Assembly: GCA_051530055.1 (NCBI GenBank)
Contig: CM121343.1
Span: 4,898,001 to 4,962,000, forward strand
Direction: 5' to 3'
Length of the DNA: 64,000 nt
Source: Neoechinorhynchus agilis
Lineage: Eukaryota; Acanthocephala
Under the pieces are notes generated by a model, which searched no databases, had not been told where the DNA came from, and saw nothing but the letters and a program-made list of their open reading frames with translations. How positions within the stretch are numbered: the stretch's first letter is position 1; every line of letters starts with the position of its first letter. The position numbers and the translations under genes are program-made. This document shows, piece after piece, positions 57,976 through 64,000 of the stretch.

Positions 57976-58270
57976 AGATTTCAACGAGTTCATAATGCGC
58001 TCGATATGTCGATGGTTCAACGCCACCGGTCGCTGGGTTCCACGGTTGTGCGAGGCTACTGGAAGGGGTTGGGTTCGGATTTTGAGATTACCCATCGGCC
58101 CCAAAAAGTGGGTTGGCCCAGGCCCTTCGAGTGCGGCTAAGCGCCTCCGACGTGTGCAAGTCAGCCGAAAGGCTCAAAAGAAGATGTCGCAAGACCAATC
58201 TGGAGAACATAACCGTGCGTATGTCCGACTGTAAAGATAAATAAAAATAAATAAAAAAAGATTTCAACGA
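57976..58270 (+). mobile_element. tRNA-derived SINE with 12-bp target-site duplication
   Basis: The direct repeat AGATTTCAACGA stands at 57976-57987 and 58259-58270. Between them is a 271-bp element starting GTTCATAATGCGC, with a B-box-like GGTTCAACGCC at 58014-58024, a 3' part shared with 8591-8780, and an A-rich TAAATAAAAATAAATAAA tail. The 5' end resembles the anticodon loop to T-arm of a Met-type tRNA (TCATAAT), so the copy may be 5'-truncated in the tRNA head. Confidence 0.88.
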
Positions 58271-59207
58271 CAACACGGTCGGTCATCACCTATTTACATT
58301 GGTGGATGTCTATCGATAAAAACACAGCGATCAAAACCTGCATCTACATGTTGTCAGGTTGAGAGAAGTGGGGACGAATATGCCATTTAAAAATCAATTG
58401 ATAGGACATACGATTGCTTCCACATTTATGGTTACATGCGTTTGGGATGCTAAAGTCACATTTTAAAACCTTTTATTCGTACAAAGAAAACTAGGCATTA
58501 AATAAAGGTCACATTTATAGCCATAGAAAAGGTTACTTTTTGTTATTGTCAAAAGAGCAACTAACTCGCTCAAAGTCAATGAATGCCGAAAATGAAGGTA
58601 TAATCAGTGATGTACATAATTTGTCTTCTTTTAAGAGTAAACACATCCAAAAAAGACATTCTATAACTGTTAAGGAATTATTGCAAAATTGGGAAGGGTG
58701 AAACTGGGTGGAAGAGTGTTATATAAGCCGCGGATCTAGCGAAAAGTAACCCATGAAATCTTACGGTTCGGAATCTCGAACTGGAACACGCTTTTTCAAA
58801 TATATTATGCCCATTAAACGCAGTACTGATCACGAGCTCACATCGCATTTATTCGTTGGCAAAACAAGCATAATTTTTAGTTAAACGTATCTTCATTCAT
58901 TGGATTTAAGCTGTTCGGGATGCGTTTGTGTCTATAAAATACTTTTTGCTCTGCCTTTTCTTTAGCATCTTTCATGATTTGGTGTTTTCGCTGCAGTTTT
59001 ATTATGTCATCCATAGAAACCTTCTCCATATTAGAAGGATGTCGCGTTCTCTTTCGACCATCATCCTGAGTAACGATTGTAAAGAATCAGTAATAATGCA
59101 TTTTCAAACTTGTTTCTAAAAACGATCAATCGATCTATCAAAATTCAATAGCGTGGACTATGCACATTGTGCCTCGACTTCTTTTAATCTTTTATTGATC
59201 AAACGAT
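58271..59207. other. Intergenic interval downstream of LSM1
   Basis: No supported gene. The LSM1 polyadenylation signal (minus-strand AATAAAAG) lies near 59190. Confidence 0.45.
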
Positions 59208-59649
59208 TTAATGTATCGTAAATTCAATAAAGGATCGTGAACGCTTCTTCGCAAACGTACGGCAAAATGTTTTAAGAGAAAAAGACAAAATACAGACCGT
59301 TTGACCAACAAAGGCCACGTTTTCTCCTCTAACAAGGAAAATTCCTCGTTCAACATCATGATATTTATGATCGACTACGAGTCGTTCGATTGCATTTATC
59401 AACACAAGATTACCTTGGATGAATCTATCAAGATGAGGGGAGATTTATAGAAAAACAAACCGAATTGATCGATATTTTTTAAGATACCGATAAGCGATCT
59501 GTCATCTCTGAGTACAACCATTACTTTCTCTAAAATACCGGATACAACACAGGTCGTCTAAAATTAAACCCACTATTCAGATCTTGAATAAGGGATGCCA
59601 CACCCGGCATGTAGACAGTTCCATCGGCATTCGCTGTTGCCTGCATCAT
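59208..59649 (-). CDS. lsm-1: LSM1, Sm-like subunit of the cytoplasmic mRNA-decay ring
   Basis: LSM1-7 with PAT1 binds deadenylated mRNA and promotes decapping. Exons: 59649 to about 59580 (MMQATANADGTVYMPGVASL, IQDLN), about 59535-59460 (KVMVVLRDDRSLIGILKNID) and about 59410 onward (LVLINAIERLVVDHKYHDVE, RGIFLVRGENVAFVGQT). These are Sm motifs 1 and 2, with the RGIF(V)VRGENV block typical of LSM1 rather than LSM8. Introns of about 40-45 bases separate them. The C-terminal end is uncertain: reading through gives a stop at 59208, and a further splice is possible; the charged C-terminal tail of LSM1 is short here. Starts about 120 bp downstream of the SCAI stop, on the same strand. Confidence 0.88.
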
Positions 59650-59768
59650 TTTATTCTACAAAGGACCATTTTCATGATTTTAGGAGCAATCTATTTTTTA
59701 TTACATGGATATATCTCATTAAAACAATAAACAAGAATTTATTGATTTGAGGAGTTTTGTCGTATCAT

Positions 59769-62225
59769 TCATACTGAAGATATGTCCAATTTGGAAGAAG
59801 ATGATAGAGGCTCCATGGACGGTTCGGCTTCGACGTAACTCAGTGACATTTCATCTTCACGAATTCCATTGATTGCGGATCGAACATTATCCACTAGTTC
59901 TCTTATAAGTCGTCGAATGCCGATTACGTGAAGAATGTTTATTCCCAAAGAAGGAACGCATGTTGGAAGGGAAGACTCAGATTGATCAAACCGATTATCC
60001 ATTGAGAGAGCAACGAAGCATAGGAAAAAACGAGTGATTAAGGAGCACAGAAACACGTCCCGGACGAAATATCGAAAAACGTTGTTTACATCCTCATTCT
60101 CTTCTATTGCAATCCTTACTTCCCGTTGAAAAGCCTCAACCCGTCTACTTAGATCATCGAATTCATTTTGGGTTAGCTCAACGCTTGTTCCACCGGGAGA
60201 GACCAGACAGCAGAGTGCTTGGATAGGGCAAGACAAGAACATTGTTAATAAATCACCTGTGTTCGCCGACATTGATTGGAACTTACTGGGAAGATTATTT
60301 GGAGATAAAAGTACAAGTATCGGTTGGTTGAAACGATTGATTTCAATGTCTTGAAAGTGCTTAGCCCCTCCGTTGGAACTGTCGATTATTAGAACCATTG
60401 GTTTCCGAGTAAAAGGAATAAAATCATGTTTGCTTAGTATATGAGGATCTTGTTTAACACTGTTGGATTCACACGATGGACGACGAGTATGAGTTAAACG
60501 GATATGGTTAGCAAAATCAAAGAATAACAAACATTTCACTGTCCTATTTTCGTTATGCTTTGGCGTTAGGTGCCAAAAGCGCCACTTCGCATACCGAGGC
60601 AAAACTAGAAGTATAACCTGCTGCAACGTCTTAATTAGTCACTGAGTGTCACATTGTCTATGAATTGCCAAAATATTTTGGAGGAAATGACTTGTGTGTT
60701 CATTTCAACAATCGTCAGTTATCAGTTAAAAAAAATTTAAACTGAAAATAAATGCAGATTAACTCGAGAAATGATCGCCTAGAAGTATGATTAAAAGTTG
60801 TGTTCTAAACATTTTCAAGAAGTTTAAAAATTAAAATGCGATCCAAAACTTAATTCAAGAATTAGTATAAACATGAGCCAATTCAAAAAAGCATTAGATA
60901 CAAAAGTGCTTTGTGACAATAAAAGAACTTCGGATCTAAGATTTCAAGACATGCAAATTATAAAGCACGCCTCACTTCTATTCAAACGTCGTGGCATATT
61001 TAGAAAATGGTAAAAGGTCTACCAAAAGCATTAAGACAAAGCAGCGAAATTTAAATGGAATAAAATGCATTACTAACCATATACCCAAAGATAAAAGACC
61101 ACCTCCATCATTCTTGAAAAGGTGACCGAGTGCTGCAATGTAAACAAGTAAGACTCCGTAAGGTTGACAATCCCTGAATGTAGTGGCTATGCCAGCTAAA
61201 AGGCTAGAAATCGAAGGTTTGTACAGCAGGAGTTTTCTTGGGTTTAATCTGCACTGTGGCGCATCTTCATCTTCAGTGGAGGAAAGTGTTTTCCTAAATC
61301 CGATTTCAGTACCGTCATAAATTTGCGGTGCTCGCTCAATGGTCTGTAGGATCCGGAACATATTAATAGTGAGTTCACTGACTTTAACCTGTAAACATAA
61401 AATGACTTTCCGAAAAAAACAAGTTAAAATATTTGATTACCTGATCATACAAACAACTCGCAATAACTGCTTGTTCCAGTTTATACAATGGTAATGCTGA
61501 GCACCTAGCAGCGTAGGCATCATCGAAATGATTTGCCGATATTTCAGAAGATGGCAATCGTAGTCGAAGGGAGCTATCTCTGCTGTCGGGCATGTCTTTA
61601 ACTCGGACAATGTTTCGATCACTGTGAACAAACTGCTCGATTTCCTTGGCCAATAGCAACCAATCTCTGGAAGCGGCATCGTCTTCTTGCAAATACAATG
61701 ATATTCTCGCCTTCATCTCCTGAAATGACATAAAAAAGTAACGGTCAGCCCGTTTGCAAAGTAGTCATGTTTGTATCGCTTACTCTAAGCAACGTATCTG
61801 CGATGAAATCGTCCTTTCTAAGGAGAAGACAAACAATAATAAATCGCGCATAGTACCGAAGAACTCTCAATTTCAACCCAATGTCTTTTCCATCACATAA
61901 TGAGCCGGGCTCGTAGTAGAAACGAGTACGAATAGCCGAATAAAACGAAAACGCCTCCATCAAATAGTTACATTCGCTCGTCCGTAGATAATAGTGATAA
62001 TAAAGTTGTCCTACCTTTGAGGCGATTTCTCCGATTTGGTGCCGCTTTAGGTTACAACAGCGCTCGAGTACATTTCGTTTAAATAGAAAAATCAATTAGA
62101 TTTCACCTGAACAACAAAGCGAAAACTCTTACCTATGCACCTGTTGAAACTTCCACAATTGACTAAATACCTGAAACGTCCGTGCGAAATAAGGTTCCCA
62201 TTGTTCAATACCCATTTGAGGCATA
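59769..62225 (-). CDS. SCAI (suppressor of cancer cell invasion) homologue
   Basis: SCAI is a nuclear cofactor that represses MRTF/SRF transcription and acts in DNA break repair in mammals. Matching blocks in order: RDMPQMGIEQWEPYFARTFQ, then VFSQLWKFQQ (62220-62140); LKRHQIGEIASKVGQLYYHY, then YLRTSE and LRYYARFIIVCLLLRKDDF (62040-61745); an exon at 61731-61440; MFRILQTIERAPQ and RKLLLYKPSISSLLAG (61361-60978); and PFTRKPMVLIIDSSNGGAKH to RDVFLCSLITRFFLCF, ending at 59769. Several splice joins are approximate, and the first exon lies upstream of a likely acceptor at about 62230. The whole is about 650 residues, near the usual size. Confidence 0.9.
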
Positions 62226-62229
62226 TCTC

Positions 62230-63372
62230 TATCATTAAATGTTAAGTATCAAAATAAATCCTTCGAAATGCTATCATTGGAGACGTGATTATCATAATCC
62301 GGCCCAAAACAGAAACACATTGAAATAAAGGAGAAGCTTCGCCTCATCATCAAGAGAAATTTGTTCGGCGCGAGCCAACGAAAAAAATTTAAAAACTTAC
62401 AAACAATTGAATTGACAATGATCAATTCAATCGGTCGAAATCTATACATTCGTCTTTAATGATCTTCCTCGGGTGTCGTCGACAAGCGATCAAAACAATA
62501 ACAATAGAAAACAACTAAAACCTTTGAATGATTTGGATTATTTTCTTCGAGTGAAAAGATACCTCCTTTTGGCATAAAAACTTGGATTTAAATTGACTAA
62601 TTTATCACCGATATTTCACATCGGATAATGGTTGTTTTATATGGATGAACAGTTCAATCTTCAAACATATCGGATAATGCCGACATTTTCCCAAGGTTTA
62701 TTCGGAAATAAATCAATCAATTTTAGACCCACACTGGTATAACTATCAAAAGAAAGTAAAACCTTTTAGATGACTGATGAGGTTTCTTTTTTCTAAATGT
62801 TTTATCCGGCTGGGTATTACGATCAGCCCGTCTCCAAATAAAGGTTAATGTCATTCATGTTCCCATGCGAGCTAACCTTAAGCAATTGAACAATTGTTTT
62901 GATCTTGACAGAAGTTCATTGAACTCCTGAACCGTTAATGCATCGGATGAAGCAATACGAAGATTATCGATCTGTCGATTGCCACTAGTCCACGTCATAA
63001 GATCCAATGATTGCTTTGATCACACCAGGAAGCTATTAGTTGGAACGGCAGCAATGCGCCATAAATGGAGGCGTCTTCTTCGGATTGGGTGCGTGTGTAC
63101 GATTTAAGCGGCGCTATCTACGTCACTCTGTTTTCTTACGCGTCTGCACACGAGAAGATCAGGCGTGAATAGTTCGCGGCGCAAAGGGAGCGGGGAAACG
63201 CTTTCTACTCCCTTTTAAACATTGAATGCTGGATGGATCAGTCGCGGAGGAACGTATTCTCAAATGAGGGTATCGACAAATCGCTTTGGTACGTTTCCAA
63301 TAGGATTTAATGCCATTTGGGTTTCGACAAGGAAAATATTTCAACAAAAACTGACTGGGTTTGACATTCCGT
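62230..63372. other. Interval upstream of SCAI
   Basis: A first SCAI exon is expected here. An ATG at 62449 starts a minus-strand 66-codon frame (MYRFRPIELIIVNSIVCKFL), but its splice phase does not reach the known exon. Nothing else was recognised. Confidence 0.35.
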
Positions 63373-63374
63373 AG

Positions 63375-63530
63375 TTGTGCTGAGAGGGTCAAGTGGACTA
63401 AAGCTCTTGATCCCAGTTTGTTGGGTCAACTGGTTCGAATCCGTTACCACCAATGACGTACGGAGACGAAAAAGCTCGTTGAAGGGAGGAGGTATCTGAG
63501 AATCCGGAGGAATGCGTGGTTTGGCTTTAT
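63375..63530 (+). repeat. tRNA-like SINE head and body
   Basis: GGGTCAAGTGGA (63386-63397) resembles an A box and GGTTCGAATCC (63432-63442) is a perfect B box, 45 bases apart. The following sequence (ACGGAGACGAAAAAGCTCG, TATCTGAGAATCCGGA) is shared with the minus strand of 37900-37990. The T-stem pairing is imperfect, so this is a SINE head rather than an intact tRNA gene. Confidence 0.6.
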
Positions 63531-63572
63531 GCCTAAAAAATAAGCCGGGTATAAGGGACAAACTAAAAATTT

Positions 63573-63753
63573 AATATTATTTTGGTGATAATAATCCCGG
63601 TAATAGCACATTTGATTTATTGGAAATATTTCGCGATAACACGAACTCGAATATTTAAAAACTTAAGCAATGACTGATGAGGCGAGGTCACCTCGCGAAA
63701 TATATCCAATAAATCAAATGTGTTATTACCGGGAATATTTTGACCAAAATAAT
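63573..63753. repeat. Fold-back repeat with 60-bp inverted arms
   Basis: The arm 63591-63635 (AATCCCGGTAATAGCACATT, then GATTTATTGGAAATATTTCGCG) is mirrored at 63694-63737, and the outer parts TATTATTTTGGT / ACCAAAATAATA pair too. A related copy forms the inner part of both RecQ inverted arms (25810-25900 and 27310-27400). The flank CGAAGGATTTT(T/C)TATCGATGAT at about 63762 is shared with 27432. Confidence 0.8.
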
Positions 63754-63915
63754 ACTTTGACTAATCCGAAGGATTTTTTTATCGATGATTAAAAATTTAA
63801 TGATGAAATAATGATAGTTCGAATGCGGTCAATCGACTTGGCACTTCATGAAGAAGCATACTTTCGCCAGGTCGGAATCTGCACAGTTATGTCCGCGGAC
63901 AAACACGTTATCAGC

Positions 63916-64000
63916 AGCTGAGCTTCGTAAGGTTGCAAAATACGCCGATTTTACAAATTCTCATCATTTTGTCCCCTTCGCAGTGGAAACCTTAGGAGCT
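63916..64000 (+). mobile_element. Second retroelement C-terminal fragment (runs off window)
   Basis: The plus frame reads AAELRKVAKYADFTNSHHFV, then PFAVETLGA, matching EARKIRKYIQLSRAHYFVPF of the fragment at 9240-9638. It continues beyond the window edge. Confidence 0.7.

Noticed and set aside
58014-58024. Functional Met tRNA at the SINE 5' end
   Set aside because: Only the anticodon loop to T-arm part is present; the D-arm and acceptor are missing and the whole is flanked by a target duplication.
63375-63452. Functional tRNA gene
   Set aside because: A and B boxes are visible but the T-stem pairing is poor and the sequence continues into a dispersed repeat, so a SINE head is the better reading.

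Overview
The window is nuclear DNA of a small-genome animal. Genes are cut by many short introns (about 42-60 bases, GT...AG), flanking DNA is AT-rich, and degenerate non-LTR retroelements and short interspersed repeats are frequent. The protein set (unc-18, VPS34, MCM7, UBC12, anillin, condensin CAP-H, roquin, SCAI, LSM1, ELO elongase, Bloom-type RecQ, ACAP-type ArfGAP) is metazoan. Compact introns, closely packed neighbours and a SUEL-lectin/CUB receptor suggest a nematode-like worm, possibly a clade I nematode; this placement is inference.

Layout. 1-1835 (+): C-terminal half of the class III PI3-kinase VPS34. 2070-3046: minisatellite. 3578-6245 (-): unc-18/Munc18. 6363-8780: short duplication, a dead RTE-type LINE, a hairpin and a SINE. 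9240-9640: retroelement fragment. 9721-12115 (-): PH-ArfGAP-ankyrin (ACAP-like). 13481-15635 (-): SUEL/CUB membrane receptor. 16880-17715: Penelope-like GIY-YIG fragment. 18535-20450: second minisatellite. 21055-22060 (-): ELO elongase. 22404-26637 (-): RING-RecQ (BLM-type) helicase, whose first exon lies between two 705-bp inverted repeats. 29640-29810: fold-back element. 29850-30970 (+): unidentified coding-like segment. 31369-33763 (-) and 33854-34510 (+): MCM7 and UBC12, head to head across 90 bp. 34707-37387 (-): anillin. 39780-41360: two opposed LINE ORF1 fragments. 42868-45407 (+): condensin CAP-H. 45670-45985: a partial copy of the roquin 5' region. 47292-48071 (-): unknown basic protein. 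48880-51927 (-): decayed LINE split by a 177-codon ORF. 52617-55550 (-): roquin without RING or CCCH finger. 57976-58270: SINE with target-site duplication. 59208-59649 (-): LSM1; 59769-about 62225 (-): SCAI. 63370-64000: SINE head, fold-back element and another retroelement fragment.

The host genes form no single pathway. Several belong to chromosome replication and division (MCM7, BLM-like helicase, CAP-H, anillin), others to membrane traffic (VPS34, unc-18, ACAP) and mRNA decay (roquin, LSM1). The most unusual structures are the RING finger fused to a Bloom-type helicase; the nearly identical inverted repeats that enclose that gene's first exon and carry a mirrored splice acceptor; a minimal roquin plus a nearby partial copy of its 5' end; and a LINE 3' end that has twice expanded into coding-length minisatellites (114 bp and 231 bp periods). 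Exon boundaries were derived by eye from splice signals and known family alignments, so small errors are possible.
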